DNA of 64,000 bases from Rhineura floridana (taxonomy: Eukaryota > Chordata > Lepidosauria > Squamata > Rhineuridae). Position 1 is the first letter of the stretch. The number at the start of each line of letters is the position of its first letter. Of the stretch, positions 1-11,024 are shown piece by piece. The stretch is from contig NC_084482.1 of assembly GCF_030035675.1 (NCBI RefSeq), positions 222,934,943 to 222,998,942 on the forward strand, written 5' to 3'. The position numbers were made by a program, and so were the translations under genes. Below the pieces are notes generated by a model, which had not been told where the DNA came from, did not search any database, and saw only the letters and a list, made by a program, of their open reading frames with translations.

Positions 1-299
1 TGGACAACTGAACTTAAGATTGGTAACTTGAGAAGATGAGAGAAACCAGAACGGACTGATCTGCCCATCTCTACCACCAGCTTCTTTTTGGCTCTGGTAG
101 AGGATTATATGTCTACAGTAGTGTTCACTAAATGGAATGATGGGCACAGGAACAGAGGAGAAAAAGGTAATGGGGCAAGGGACATTCACAGGAAGAACAG
201 AAGCAGGTGCTCAGGTACCTCCCCACCTCACCCCTTGCTCCAATGCCTTTATGAGTACTAGAAGCAACTCATCCATTCCCTTATTCTTCAGTGCAGGAA

Positions 300-445
300 T
301 ACTGAATCAGAGTCAGACCGCTAGTCCAGCTAGGCCAGTATCATCTACGCTGACTAGCAGTGATTCTTGGAGGCTTCAAGAAGGAGTCTTTTCCAGCTTC
401 ACTATGAAATTGGAGGATGGAACCCAGGACTTTTTGCAAGTAAAA
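300..445 (-). repeat. Degenerate tRNA-Ala-type SINE
   Basis: The stretch resembles, heavily diverged, the SINE family seen more clearly at 13,060-13,225 and 18,910-19,205: a 'gtcagaccgctagtcc' part, then 'gctgactagcagtgat', then 'gaacccaggac'. The promoter-proximal (tRNA) end lies to the right, so the element reads on the minus strand. The identification rests on these shared blocks only. Confidence 0.4.
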
Positions 446-997
446 TTGGTTTGTTGCATTAACAGTGCCAAACCATCTTTAATTGTGCAACCTGAATTTG
501 CTGATATGTGATTGAATCCCACCCCAAAATAATGAAAATAGCCTGGAATTGCTCTCTGAACCTTCAGTCCAAGCCCAGCAATCCTAACCAAAAGATGTTA
601 AACCAATGGGTGGCTAACCTCTGTGACACAAGGAGTGGGGATGTGGGGCACGCTGATCTGAAGGACTGGTAGCCCAGCTATGCCACACAGAGAAGCCTCT
701 GCTTCTGCCTGCCTTTCTTGCACCATGCTGCCTGCAACTTTTCCAGCTCAGTCAGCTACAGGCAAAACCACAAAAACAGCCAAGTGGTTGCATGTGTACT
801 ACTGCACTAGTGTGGCTCTGTATCATATAGCAGATTTGATTGCTGGCAGACCTTCCATACAATATATACAGGCCACCACTACTGTTTGTAGTCTCTTTCA
901 CTCGATGAGTGCAGGGGTGCAGTCAATCAGGGGGTGCAAGATGGAGTAGGGTTATTACCAGGTTTTTTAACCAATCTGTATAACAGCTTTTAGCCAA
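446..997. other. Unassigned intergenic sequence
   Basis: I see no gene, exon or recognised repeat here. Short open frames are present, but none has a familiar domain or splice context. Confidence 0.5.
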
Positions 998-1109
998 AGC
1001 TGGGAAAAGTTACTTTTTTAAACTACAGCTCCCATCAGCCCCAGCCGGCATGGCCACTGGATTGGGCTGATGGGAGTTATAGTTCAAAAAAATAACTTTT
1101 CCAAGTTCT
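998..1109. mobile_element. Palindromic MITE (fold-back), family with 'GGAAAAGTTACTTTTTT' arms
   Basis: Two arms of about 50 bp are inverted copies: 'gggaaaagttac...aaactacagctcccatcagcc' on the left and 'gggctgatgggagttatag...taacttttcc' on the right. A fresher copy lies at 29,231-29,346 and a half copy at 36,583-36,638. It has no coding capacity. The sequence shows a short inverted-repeat DNA element; the parent transposon family is not identified. Confidence 0.75.
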
Positions 1110-1364
1110 CAGGATTGTAGCCAATAAGGGGAACCAGGCTTGTGATTTGTTGACCCAGGCAGTCCTTAGGCTTCATTACAACGTCAAAATGGTGGTTTTG
1201 AGGTCTTCAGTTTGAGTAAGTAAGAATATGGGTTAAAGTTTTTTTTTAATCTTGTGTGTAGCACGCAGTCAGAACCTGGGCTGTTGGAGAGGGCAGTGCT
1301 TTGAAAACCTTTCCAATATGAAAGCTTTAATCCAATATTTGCTTTTCTGGGAGTAAAGGAATGC

Positions 1365-1436
1365 TCATCCCATGTACCTGGAGTAAACCCCATTGAATTC
1401 ATTAGGACTTACTTTTGAGTAGACATGGTTAGGATA
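1365..1436. repeat. Short dispersed 'acttctgagtagacatg' palindromic repeat
   Basis: The segment contains a palindromic core around 'ggagtaaaccccattgaattc', then 'ggacttacttttgagtagacatg'. The same 60-80 bp motif recurs in either orientation near 6,030, 11,730, 16,830, 17,550, 21,140, 30,530, 31,630, 32,430, 40,070 and 42,065. It behaves as a small non-autonomous repeat; its family is unknown to me. Confidence 0.55.
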
Positions 1437-1440
1437 GCTG

Positions 1441-2330
1441 AATGGAACTTCATAGAATCTCTCCCAACCCTTTCACTAAGCCTAAAATTATTTCTGATGA
1501 TTTGTGTGTCTGTGGCTTCATGCGAGAGGAGCTTTTCAAAGCTGAAACTTATAAAGAACTATTTGCGATCTACCATGGGACAGTCAAGGCTTTCCGATCT
1601 TGCGATATTATCCATTGAAAGTGAGTTGGTGAAAGGCACTGATTTCGATGAAGTGATTCACAAGTTCTCAGCTTTGAAGGCCAGGAAAGGAAAGTTCTGA
1701 TTTAGTTGAAATGTTCACTAAGTGCTGAAATGCTTGTGTATTTGTTCCTGTTTATTTTTTTGGTATTTCATTTATGAGTATATTTCCATATGCATTTGTC
1801 TACAACTTCTACATTATTTGGGCCATTATTGATTATGCAAACCTAATCCACTAATGTAACTCATGTAACAGTAAAGTTTAATGTTAAAATGAACATAATT
1901 TTGATGTAGTTCTTAAACGTTTTTACTTTGAATTCTATTGTTTTCTTACCGAATTTTCACTTTAACCACATGAAACTATGTATAAATGTAAATACATTTA
2001 GGCTGTGCATATGATATTGTAATTTAAAGGTGTAATTTTAATTTTGCTAGTTGTTTATGTCACTACTATTGCCATTACATTCAGTGATATACAGGAATTA
2101 CGATTTACGAGTAACATCAGTACAAAGAACATTACTAAGGATTCTGTATGGTCTGGTATGGGAGGAGGTCCATGGGGATGACACCATGAGTTACCGCACT
2201 GGGTGACACCAACCCTGGTGATGCCACTGGATGGGAGGGTGTGCGACTGTAGCCTCTGTGTGTGTTTGAAGGTGAAGTGCGGCTGCAGGTGTGTCTTGCT
2301 GCTATGACACTGCTCGACCTTCAGCCTGTG
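1441..2330 (+). mobile_element. hAT transposon remnant with C-terminal transposase piece
   Basis: The frame at about 1,452-1,700 encodes a hAT dimerisation-type C-terminus: 'CVSVASCERSFSKLKLIKNY' followed by 'LAILSIESEL' and a basic end. This is the typical end of ZMYM-like hAT transposases in vertebrates. The DDE core and BED finger are absent, so the copy is 5'-truncated. AT-rich 3' UTR-like sequence follows to about 2,160, then 'gggtgacaccaaccctggtgatgcc', which may be near the element's 3' end. It is a dead fragment lying upstream of V2R gene 1 exon 2. Confidence 0.7.
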
Positions 2331-2639
2331 ATAACTGGGGATATGGGAGACATGTGATTCAGCTTGCATTTAAAGAGATTTGGGGAAAATCTGGGTCCCA
2401 GGAGGAAGGAAAAGGCAAGGAAAGTCCAAACTGCTTCCCAGCCAAGAGACTGGATGACCCACACACCCCAATTATCACAGGGCGGAAGGGCTCTGAGGGG
2501 CAGGCAAAACCCCAGCATGGTGGCCTCATAGAGAGGTGAATAAGGATGATGGCATTGTGAAAGCCAAGACGGGGAGGAATGTGTGGGATTTGGATTTCAA
2601 GCAGACAAAACCCTGTCAAGTTGTTATACTGCTTGTCTG

Positions 2640-3046
2640 GATTTAAAAAAAAATCTTTATTAAATAATAGGAAAATTACAGAGAAAAGAAGCAGAAAGAA
2701 GTATAAAGGATAAAATTAATATCTTTTACAGATATGACTTGTTCATCTTGTATATATAAGAAATAATACTAATGATAAAAAGTATCATATTGCCAAAAGC
2801 ACATAGTGACATAGATTGAATGACCCAAAGCAGAGAAAATAATAATCCCTCCCCCATCCAGAGATCATTAAATGAAGATTGGCTGTTGAGGTTGTAGCTT
2901 TGCCTCTGGATCAGTGTTAGCATAAGGAAATGTCTAGAAATTAAACCCAGAGCTTTATATTGTCTGTAAAAACTTGTCAAAAATACTAGAGTTGATCTAA
3001 TATATCCAATAATGCATGATAATGATGTGATATTAATATTATCCAG
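2640..3046. other. AT-rich intron 1 sequence of V2R gene 1
   Basis: This AT-rich stretch runs into the splice acceptor of V2R exon 2 ('attatccag', AG at 3,045-3,046). I see no exon 1 or recognised repeat in it. Confidence 0.5.
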
Positions 3047-3338
3047 CAGAGGAATCACGAAGTACTGGCAGATCGTCTCCTTCTTGTTTGCCATTCAGGA
3101 TATCAACCAGAATCCCAGACTCTTACCCAACATCACCCTGGGCTACAGCATCCATGACAACTTTTTTGATGGAAGGGTGACATACAATGCTTTGTTAGAC
3201 CTGCTGTCCACTGGGGAGGCGAATGTTCCAAACTACGACTGTGAAAGATGGAATAATTTACTGGCTATTCTTGAAGGGGCTGACTCTCAAAACTCCATCC
3301 AGATGTCAAGCTTGTTGGGCATCTATAAAGTCCCACAG
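3047..3338 (+). CDS. V2R gene 1 exon 2
   Basis: A 292-nt exon entered in phase 2 after 'atccag' and left in phase 0 at 'cccacag|gtagga'. It encodes the first flytrap lobe with the family motifs '[20 protein letters not shown]' and '[19 protein letters not shown]'. The equivalent exon of V2R gene 2 is 289 nt, one codon shorter. The acceptor was placed before 'cagagg' because the next AG would create a TGA at the junction if exon 1 ends in TG, as it does in gene 2. Confidence 0.88.
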
Positions 3339-6300
3339 GTAGGAATGGAGAGGGAGTGGGGCATATGCTGGCTGAGCCGAATTCCAGAGAACTGAAAAAG
3401 TGGGTGGGATGGATGTCCAAAGCGAAACTGGGAACATTCAGTAGGCCTGAGGAGTCACACAAGCGTATGAGGGCAAGGCATTAGGAAGTCCCAGCATGTG
3501 TTCTTCCTTCCAGAGCATCTTGCTAGGGGTCCCTTAAAAAAAAAAAGATTGCCCAGAATCCTACAAAGGGAAGCAGTGTCCCCACCAAAGGACCTTGCAA
3601 TTGATCGGGGCTGGGGAACCTTTGGCTCTCCAGATGTTGCTGAACTACAACTCCAATCAGCCCCAGTAAAGATGGGCAGGGTTGATGGGAACTGTGGTCC
3701 AGCAACACCTGGAAGCCAAGAGGTTCCCACACCTGCACTAGATGGATGGATGCAAAGGATGGAGGACTCTGTCAACGCTGGTTTCTCTCAGTTTCTCAGT
3801 TTTCCAATCCTACGTTCAGTTGTCCACATTCCTACAGCAATTTGTAGGTTGTTTTTATAAAAAATGCTCATAGTTATTCATCAGCATTTTAATGCAAATA
3901 TCTACTTATACGCATTTTTGGAAGCAATTTCCCACAATAAAAAGCATGATTGCACTTTCACTAATGTATGCATTTTATGTGCACTTCCTGCTAATATATC
4001 CTTTTTCATACACGTTGTTTGGAGAACTGCATCACAAAACTTTGGTGAAGTGAAGATTGTGAAGGCTACTTGGTTTGAAAAGTGTGGATTTGGTGGTGGT
4101 TCATTAAAATGTAAATTTCTCCCCCATCCCTCATGGGACCTCCCTCCTCCATCCAGCCCTTATCGACCATATTAGGGTAAATTATTTGGGCCTTGATCCT
4201 AAAGAAATCACCACAAACCAAAAGCTCTCTCCTTTCCAGGTCAGTTATGCTTCTGTCTCTCCTGCTCTGAGTGATAAGACCCAGTTCCCTTTTTTCTACC
4301 GGATGGTCCCCAAAGAAGAATTCCAGTACCCAGGGATTGTCAAGCTGCTCCTGCACTTCAGATGGACATTCACTGGTCTCATCGCTCCAGACACTGACAA
4401 TGGAGAGGGGTTCATGAAGACCTTGAGGCCTCTGCTCCTCAGGAGTGGCATTTGTGTTGCCATCTCAGAAAGCTTCCCACGATTGAATACACATGACATC
4501 CAGATCAAACCATTTCCATTTCTCAAATGGAGACAAGTCCATGTATTTGTTTACTATGCTGACCCTATTTATATCTCAGCAGGAATATTCACTGTACAAA
4601 AAATATTCGACACATTTATAAAGCCCATTGAAGGGCAAGTCTTGATCACCACAGCTATGTGGGACATCTCTTTGGACTTAATGTACAGTGGCCTATCTTT
4701 CCAACACATCCATGGTATTTTTTCCTTCTTTATTGAGACAAATAAAAATATAAACTATGATGATTTTTTACCCTTTTTCTTCACTATCAAGGGGCTTGAG
4801 GAGAAAGCTTTTAATTGTTCCTATTCAAAGCATGCATTGTCAGTGAAAGGTTGGACAAGATGCAGAGAGAGAGAGGACCTGGATATGCTGCCCCAAGAAT
4901 ATCTGGAAAGGATCCTCTCTCTAGACAGCTACAGGATTTACAACACTGTCCACGCCATGGCACGGGCCTTAGATGTTGCTTATTCATCTAGATCTAAATG
5001 GAAGATGAAGGACAGGCTGGAAGTTCAAAGGCTAAAGCCATGGGAGGTATTTCCTTTCCCATCAAAGGCATCTCTGCTGAACATGACCATTGATCGTACA
5101 ATTCCAGAATCATTGTCTTGGCTTTAGAATCTAGAATGTAGTGGGGAGGTGTAATTTTGCAAACCCAGTTGTGAAACTGCTTGCTGTTCCTTCTTTGTGC
5201 CCTTTTATACTGGTCTTGGAGGCCACGGCCTGTCTAGTAACAACCCCCATCAGTGGCTCAACCCCTCCCTTTGCCTGCAGTGGCCCATTTGAAGTAAGCC
5301 CTCTTTATCAGAATTCCTTTGAGCAGGGGTGATTCTGTGGCACAGACTCTCTCTAAGCCGTTGTGGCTCCTGACTAGGGATGGGCATGAATTCCACCCAC
5401 GTTGGTTTTAAAATTGGAATTTCAACAACTTTGCATGTTTGCACTGGGTGTGGAGCAAACATGATTGCCATGAACTCTACACCGGATTTGCTGCCCCCCC
5501 CCCCTGCACGGTCAGGCACACTTGCCTTTCCTTCCCTTCCTTGGGCCCACTACTACTTCACTGAGGGGTGCCTGGGATCTAGCCCAGCTCAGAGGAGCCA
5601 AGGCTGACTCTCTTTTCTTCAATGGGGGGACATCCTCTCCTGCCAGTTCCTCCTGCCTCTCCTGCTTTTAATGGCAAAGGGGGTGCACAGTATTTAGGGG
5701 GTTAATACTAGAAAGTGACAGGGAAGCCTAGAGAAGCTTGTCGTGCCCACATTAATGCAAACCTCTCTAGGCTTCCCTGTTAGTCTCTATAGCATTAAGT
5801 CTCTATATGCCTTTTCCACCTTGTTACTACTTGCGTTGGGCTCCATTTGCTATCCAACGCAGGTGAAACTGGAAGTTCAGGGGAAAATCCCAAAGATGGT
5901 TTGGAAATGCATTCCAATGTGATGAAATGCTTGTGGACTGGAAGCAGAAAGTGGAGCCAAACCGTACTCCTGATCGAGGTGTGACTTTGGCACCTCCTTG
6001 TCTGCACTATGGATCTCCCTTCCTCTTCCAGACTTAATGGAGCTTACTTCTGAGTAGGCATGTTTAGGATTACACTGCTCATGGCTTCAATTTCCTACTC
6101 CTTAAAGGTGCCCAAAACTCACTGTGTGAAGACAATGTCCTGGTTTTCTGCCTGGGAGAAACGCCAGGCCCAGCTTGCAGACTCTTCTGAGGGTATTTAT
6201 ACATCTTTCCAAACCACTTAAACAAACAGAAGGCATTCAGGAATAATAATAATAATAATATAATAAACTTTATTTCCACCCCGCCCTTTTTCCAATAGGA

Positions 6301-9300
6301 CTCAGAGCGGCTTACAACTAAAAACAATACCATTAAAACAGTATATTATTAAAAAAGAATTAAACTATGAGAAAAATTAAAACCATAAAATATAGGTTAA
6401 AAACAGCGGACAATTTAAAATAATAAAATCATATAATGTAATCAACCAAACCTATGACACTTAATCCTGGTCGTTCTCTATCCCAAATCCCCATTGAAAT
6501 ACAACAGTCTTTACTTGTCGCCGGAAAGACAGCAAGGAGGGAGCTGATCACACCTCACACGGAAGGGAGTTCCACAGCCTAGGGGCGGCCACCGGAAAGG
6601 CCCTATCTCGTGTCCACGTCGTATGTGCTTGCGAAGGTGTGGGGAACACAAGAAGGGCCTCACCTGAAGATCTCAAATCCCGGGCAGGTTCATGTAGGGA
6701 GATACGATCTGTCAAATAGTCTGGACCTGAGCCGTCTAGGGCTTTGTAGGTCAAAACCAGCACTTTGAATTGTGACCGGAAACAAATTGGCAGCCAGTGG
6801 AGCTGTTGTAACAGGGGAGTTGTATGGTCCCTGTAACCAGCCCCGGTTAGCACTCTGGCTGCAGCTCTTTGTACCAATTTAAGTTTCTGAACAGTCTTCA
6901 AAGGCAGCCCCACATAAAGAGAGTTACAGTAATCTAAGCGGGATGTAACCAAGGCATGCATCACCCTAGTCAGATCAGGCAGCTCCAGGAACGGGCGCAG
7001 CTGGCGCACCAGTTTTAATTGGGCAAATGCGCTCCTGGATACAGCAGCTATCTGGGCCTCCAAATTCAAAGCTGAGTCCAGGAGTACACCCAAACTGCGA
7101 ACCTGAGACTTCAGGGGGAGTGCAACCCCATCCAGCACCGGTTGAATCCCTATTCCCTGATCTGCCCTCCGACTGACCAGGAGTACCTCTGTTTTGTCAG
7201 GATTTAATCTCAACTTGTTTGCCCTCATCTAGTCCATCACTGATGCCAGACACTGGTTTAGGACCTGTATGGCTTCCTTGGCTTCAGGTGGAAAAGAGAA
7301 ATAGAGTTGAGTGTCATCAGCATACTGATGGCACCGAACCCCAAAACCCCAGACAACCTCTCCCAGCGGTTTCATGTAGATGTTAAATAACATGGGGGAC
7401 AAAACAGAACCCTGAGGGACCCCATAGGTCAATGGCCAAGGGGTCGAGCAGGAGTCCCCCAGTACCACCTTCTGGGTTCGGTCCTCCAGGAAGCATTGGA
7501 GCCACTGTAAAACAGTGCCCCCAAGTCCCATCTTGGCAAGGCGGCCCAGAAGGATACCATGATCGATGGTAACGAAAGCCGCTGAGAGGTCCAGTAGAAC
7601 CAGCAGAGACACACTCCCCCTGTCCAGTTCTCTGCGTAGGTCATCCACCAAGGCAACCAAAGCCGTCTCTGTCCCATAGCCAGGCCTGAATGGAACCGGT
7701 TCCCTTCCAATCATTTTAAAAAGACACACAGTACTTGAGTCTGCAACCAGCCCTGAGTCAGAGGAGATCCAAACATAAAACGGGCAGAAGTGGTTATCCA
7801 ATGTGGTTTCACGTGTTCTAAATGCTGCTCTTTTCTCTGCCATCCTAGCTCCACCCTTTCTTGAGAAGCCCCCAGTTTCACAATTCCTCCATGGACAGAG
7901 TGTATTTGGATGACAGTGGAGAACTGGCAGCCGACTTGGACATTGTGAACTGGGTGGTGTTTCCCAATAACTCTGTCCTTAAGGTGAAGTTTGGGAATCT
8001 GTACAGAGAGGGATCCCCAGACCTACACTTCACCATCAACCAGGATGCCATTGTGTGGCCTAAATGGCTCAACCAGGTGGGAGAAATAATCACTCTCATT
8101 TCATTCTATCTCCCTTCCCTTAAGCTCTGATAAAGATACCATGCTCTCTGTGTGGCTGTGTTTGAATGCCTGCCAACTCAGCAATTCTTCCCGACCTCAG
8201 ACAGAGGTCTTAGCTCTGCTACCCAGTTGTGCATCAAAGGCATTACATAGCAGTGGACTCCTGCCACAGTGTCTGTATTCCTTAGAATTCCATGGTGGGC
8301 TTTGAGGAAGACAGACAAATGAAATCCTATACCTGGGGTGCCAGAACAGAGAAGGCCCAGTCCCCCATTACCATATAATGTGCTATCCTTCATGCACCTC
8401 AAGAGACAACACCGTTATTTCAGTATGAGAGGCTTAAACTTAGTTCCAAGCTTCAAGATGAACCAGAAGCTAGAGGTTCCCTTGGGTCCTTCCCAGCGCT
8501 GTGTCTCATTTCCCTGGATAACTTACCACTAACACATGCTCCTTGATGCTCCTTGTCTTTATGCTTAGACCCTGCCTTCTTCCAGGTGTGTGGAAAGCTG
8601 CCGCCCTGGATCTGTCAAGGTGGTTCAGGAAGGAAATCCACTTTGCTGCTACGACTGCGTTCCCTGCGGGGAAGGGACCATCTCCACTCTGGAAGGTGGG
8701 TGACTCCAGCGGAAAGGGGCACCCTTGGGGAAGAGGGCAACGATTCTCACAGATATCCAGGGCTTTTTAAAATGAAAATTTAGAACTGCCCAGTGGTGTG
8801 TGATTTTAACTGACATGCAAAGTGCATCTGACTTCAACACCCCTTTGCATTTTCCTTCTGTGTGCATATACACTCTTCCTTGGTCACTCTCCATGACAGT
8901 TGGAAGCCTTCTCAGAGTGGGAGAAAAACCTCCAAACTGGGCATCTGACAGTACCAATGCATAAAAGGGTTAGCTGAACCTCATGCAAGAGGCTTCGTGA
9001 TCTCCAACATGTGATTATGTTTTCAAGCAGAAATGTTCCCTATGGCTGTTTTAATCAGAAATGGATTGTTCAACAATTATTTAGGAAAGTGTGTGCAGAA
9101 AGTCATTGTCTCCTCAATAAAAAAAAAAAAGATAATTCTCTGCATATCTATGGGCAGGGGAAGAGCTTCCATGTGAAAGGGCCCAAGTATGATTTTCAGA
9201 CAAGATTGGCTCCATACCATTTAGTTAGATATTAAGCCATACCACATATATTGGTTACATCTACACATCTCTTGCCTAAAAACCTAAACAAACACACATG

Positions 9301-10831
9301 CATTTTTAAAAGGTGAGGAAGCCTTGCTTCTAGTTGCATGAAGCTGTGCAAAGTAGGGGAATCTATGCTTTGGTGCCAACCACAAGGAATACTCTTCCTG
9401 TTGAGATCCTGTGAACACCAACTAGGGGGTGCTTTTACCACCAGCTGAAGACATACCTGTTCCTCCAGGTTTTTTCTAACCTATAATATTATTAATACCA
9501 ATTCCTGATCACCTTAGACATATGAGAAAATTTTACTAATTTTATTAATTTTTATTTAATATACTAGGGACTCTGCCCCTGCTCGCTTCACTCACCAACC
9601 CTGCCAGGTACCATCATCGGTTGCCAGCACTCCCCCTCTTTCACCCCATGGGTCACCAGCACTCCCACCTCCCTCCCTGCTCACAGGTCACCAGCACTCC
9701 CCTCCGTCCTCCCATGGGTCACCAGTGCTCGCCTCCCTGCCCTCATCCTTTCCTCATGGGTCACCAGTACTCCTTACCACCATGGGTCTTCCTCCCTTTT
9801 GTAGCATGACACTTACAAAATATTACATACGAACATATATATAGTGAACTGGTTTGGCATTTCTGTAAATAAAAAGCTGGTCAGATAGATACACATCAGA
9901 TATTACTCTTCTTTTTGCAGATGCAGAGTGGTGCACCAAATGTCCAGTAGATCAGCATCCAAACAAGGACAAAGATCAGTGTATCCCCAAGACTATCACC
10001 TTCCTGGCCTATGAAGATTCTTTGGGGATCCTCCTGGCTTCTCTCATCCTGTTCTTGTCCTTGACCACAGGCTTTGTTTTAGGTACTTTCATTGCATTCC
10101 AAGAAACTCCGATAGTCAAAGCCAACAACCGGGACCTCTCCTACATCCTCCTCGTCTCCCTCCTGCTTTCCTTTCTGTCCTCCTTCCTCTTCATCGGCCA
10201 CCCAAGAAAAGTGACCTGTCTTCTCAGACAAACAGCCTTCAGCATGATCTTCTCAGTTGCTGTCTCTTCTGTGTTGGCAAAAACCATCACTGTAGTGCTG
10301 GCCTTCCTAGCCACAAAGCCAGGGAACAGAGCGAGGAGATGGCTGGGGAAGGGTCTGGCCAACTCCATTGTTATTTCCTGTTCCAGTGCCCAAGTTATCA
10401 TCTCCACCATCTGGTTGAGAATCTCTCCCCCATTTCCAGAGTCTGACATGCACTCCCAGCCTGGAGAGATCATCCTGCAATGCAATGAAGGGTCTGTCAC
10501 CATGTTTTATGTTGCTCTTGGCTACATGGGCTTCCTGGCTGCCATCTGCTTCGTGGTGGCTTTCCTGGCCAGGAAGCTGCCTGGGGCCTTCAATGAAGGC
10601 AAGCTGATCACCTTCAGCATGCTGGTCTTCTGCAGTGTTTGGGTCTCCTTTGTGCCCACCTATCTGAGCACGAAGGGGAAATATATGGTAGCCGTGCAGA
10701 TCTTCTCTATCTTGGCCTCCAGTGCTGGCCTTCTGGGCTGCATCTTCATGCCCAAGTGCTACATTATTGTACTGAGGCCTGATCTGAATACAAAGATGCA
10801 TTTAACAACAAAAACAAAGGCAGAAATCTGA
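3047..10831 (+). CDS. V2R gene 1: vomeronasal type-2 receptor, exons 2-6 (exon 1 not in window)
   Basis: Class C GPCR of the vomeronasal V2R family, a plasma-membrane chemoreceptor for peptide or protein pheromones by family precedent. Coding exons are 3,047-3,338, 4,240-5,046, 7,849-8,076, 8,569-8,695 and 9,921-10,831. Every border has AG/GT and the phases fit, giving 2,365 nt of uninterrupted frame. The order is ligand-binding (Venus flytrap) domain in exons 2-4, cysteine-rich linker in exon 5 and the start of exon 6, then seven helices in exon 6. With a 224-nt exon 1 like that of V2R gene 2, the total would be the same 2,589 nt. I found no exon 1 or signal peptide in the first 3 kb, so it is outside the window or lost. 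Intron 3 holds an antisense L2 LINE close to the exon 4 acceptor. The exons look functional; whether the gene is complete cannot be judged here. Confidence 0.9.
3606..3728. mobile_element. hAT-type MITE related to the 'CAGGGGTGG...CTCTCCAGA' family
   Basis: The left arm reads 'ctggggaacctttggctctccagatgttgctg', and the right arm is its imperfect reverse complement ('cagcaacacctggaagcc...ggttccc'). It lies in intron 2 of V2R gene 1 and is related to the element at 16,469-16,606. Non-coding. Confidence 0.65.
3770..4138. repeat. Dispersed non-coding repeat B (copy in intron 2 of V2R gene 1)
   Basis: The segment shares an ordered series of blocks ('ctcagtttctca', 'acagcaatttgt', 'ggagaactgcatcaca', 'cccatccctc') with 48,488-48,935 and 55,545-56,070, both in introns of V2R gene 2. 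Its end looks like an inverted form of the 'tagggatgggc' start seen at 5,375. This suggests a non-autonomous DNA element of unknown family. Confidence 0.5.
4240..5046 (+). CDS. V2R gene 1 exon 3
   Basis: An 807-nt exon, phase 0 at both ends, entered after 'cctttccag' and left at 'ccatgggag|gtattt'. It encodes the body of the ligand-binding domain: '[20 protein letters not shown]', '[18 protein letters not shown]', '[13 protein letters not shown]', then '[15 protein letters not shown]'. The frame stays open past the donor to a stop at 5,125. I end the exon at the donor because V2R gene 2 has the same donor at the same residue (PWE) and exon 4 then joins in frame. A broken inverted copy of the 3' part lies at 41,434-41,732. 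Confidence 0.9.
5047..6240. other. Intron 3 of V2R gene 1, 5' part; source of the fold-back duplication
   Basis: Non-coding. It contains a 'tagggatgggc' repeat start at about 5,374, a C9-10 run near 5,495, and a 17-bp perfect inverted repeat (ACAGGGAAGCCTAGAGA at 5,718-5,734 against its complement at 5,764-5,780). The segment from inside exon 3 to about 5,734 recurs inverted at 40,748-41,732, and 5,697-6,240 recurs directly at 41,733-42,275. Confidence 0.75.
5718..5780. repeat. 17-bp perfect inverted repeat (hairpin)
   Basis: Arms at 5,718-5,734 and 5,764-5,780 are exact reverse complements with a 29-nt loop. The edge of the inverted V2R copy at 40,748 falls exactly on this sequence, so the hairpin is a plausible template-switch point. 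Confidence 0.85.
6241..7735 (-). mobile_element. L2-clade LINE, 5'-truncated, antisense in intron 3 of V2R gene 1
   Basis: On the minus strand, reverse transcriptase runs from about 7,730 to 7,232 and continues 7,228-6,548, interrupted in frame by a single stop at 7,229-7,231. Motifs seen: '[13 protein letters not shown]', '[16 protein letters not shown]', '[17 protein letters not shown]', the catalytic 'YADDTQLYF', '[10 protein letters not shown]', '[15 protein letters not shown]' and '[10 protein letters not shown]'. These are characteristic of the L2 branch of CR1-like LINEs. The endonuclease is missing. The 3' tail is the ATT-type repeat at 6,241-6,262. The 5' end lies about 110 bp from the exon 4 acceptor. 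A similar stretch joins the duplicated intron at 42,280-42,320. Confidence 0.88.
7849..8076 (+). CDS. V2R gene 1 exon 4
   Basis: A 228-nt exon, phase 0 at both ends, with acceptor 'catcctag' and donor 'aaccag|gtggga'. It closes the flytrap domain: '[14 protein letters not shown]', '[19 protein letters not shown]', then 'IVWPKWLNQ'. It is identical in length to exon 4 of V2R gene 2. The upstream intron edge is shortened by the L2 insertion, but the acceptor and its pyrimidine tract are kept. Confidence 0.92.
8077..8568. other. Intron 4 of V2R gene 1
   Basis: An intron with GT and AG ends; I see no recognised repeat or other gene in it. Confidence 0.6.
8569..8695 (+). CDS. V2R gene 1 exon 5 (cysteine-rich linker)
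   Basis: A 127-nt exon, phase 0 in and phase 1 out, with acceptor 'tatgcttag' and donor 'tggaag|gtgggt'. The coding frame reads '[20 protein letters not shown]' then '[18 protein letters not shown]'. This is the conserved cysteine module that couples ligand binding to the membrane domain in class C receptors. It has the same length as exon 5 of V2R gene 2. Longer open frames over this interval in other phases are shadows. Confidence 0.93.
8696..9920. other. Intron 5 of V2R gene 1
   Basis: The intron holds a short L2-like 3' scrap near 9,440-9,480 and a small minisatellite at 9,613-9,785. The rest is not recognised. Confidence 0.5.
9613..9785. repeat. Short minisatellite, 'catgggtcaccagcactcc' unit
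   Basis: Four to five imperfect copies of a 35-55 bp pyrimidine-rich unit are each marked by 'gggtcaccag(c/t)(a/g)ct'. It is non-coding and lies in intron 5 of V2R gene 1. Confidence 0.7.
9921..10831 (+). CDS. V2R gene 1 exon 6 (seven-transmembrane domain)
   Basis: A 911-nt terminal exon entered in phase 1 after 'ctttttgcag', ending at TGA 10,829-10,831. It starts with the last cysteine motif ('[20 protein letters not shown]'). Seven hydrophobic segments follow, with the V2R signatures '[16 protein letters not shown]', '[16 protein letters not shown]', '[19 protein letters not shown]' and '[15 protein letters not shown]'. The 3' UTR runs into an L2-type tail at about 11,030. No break is seen, and the length matches V2R gene 2 exactly. 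Confidence 0.95.
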
Positions 10832-11024
10832 CTCTTATGAAACAGCTTTTCAGAGGTGTCATTTATCAAGCTTATCAAGCTCAATGTGAAACATTCCATC
10901 TCAACATTTCCAGTTTTGTGAGATGATTCCACATAAGAAACTGTATATCTGGCTACTTCCTGCATGCTCTACCTGCTTCTCCCATTGGAGAGATTGCTGG
11001 CTGTGGTGCACTCATGCATGCCAT

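Noticed and set aside
1-3046. Exon 1 of V2R gene 1 in the left 3 kb
   Set aside because: No segment resembles the gene 2 leader or its 'YYQPGDFLI' motif followed by a donor.
4240-5127. V2R exon 3 extended to the stop at 5,125-5,127
   Set aside because: The donor at 5,047 is conserved with gene 2 and joins exon 4 in phase; the extension has no V2R similarity.
8553-8783. Longer open frames across V2R exon 5 in other phases
   Set aside because: Only the phase with the conserved cysteines joins exons 4 and 6 in frame.
10307-10801. Minus-strand frames under the seven-transmembrane exon (also 63,159-63,521)
   Set aside because: Shadows of the conserved receptor exon.
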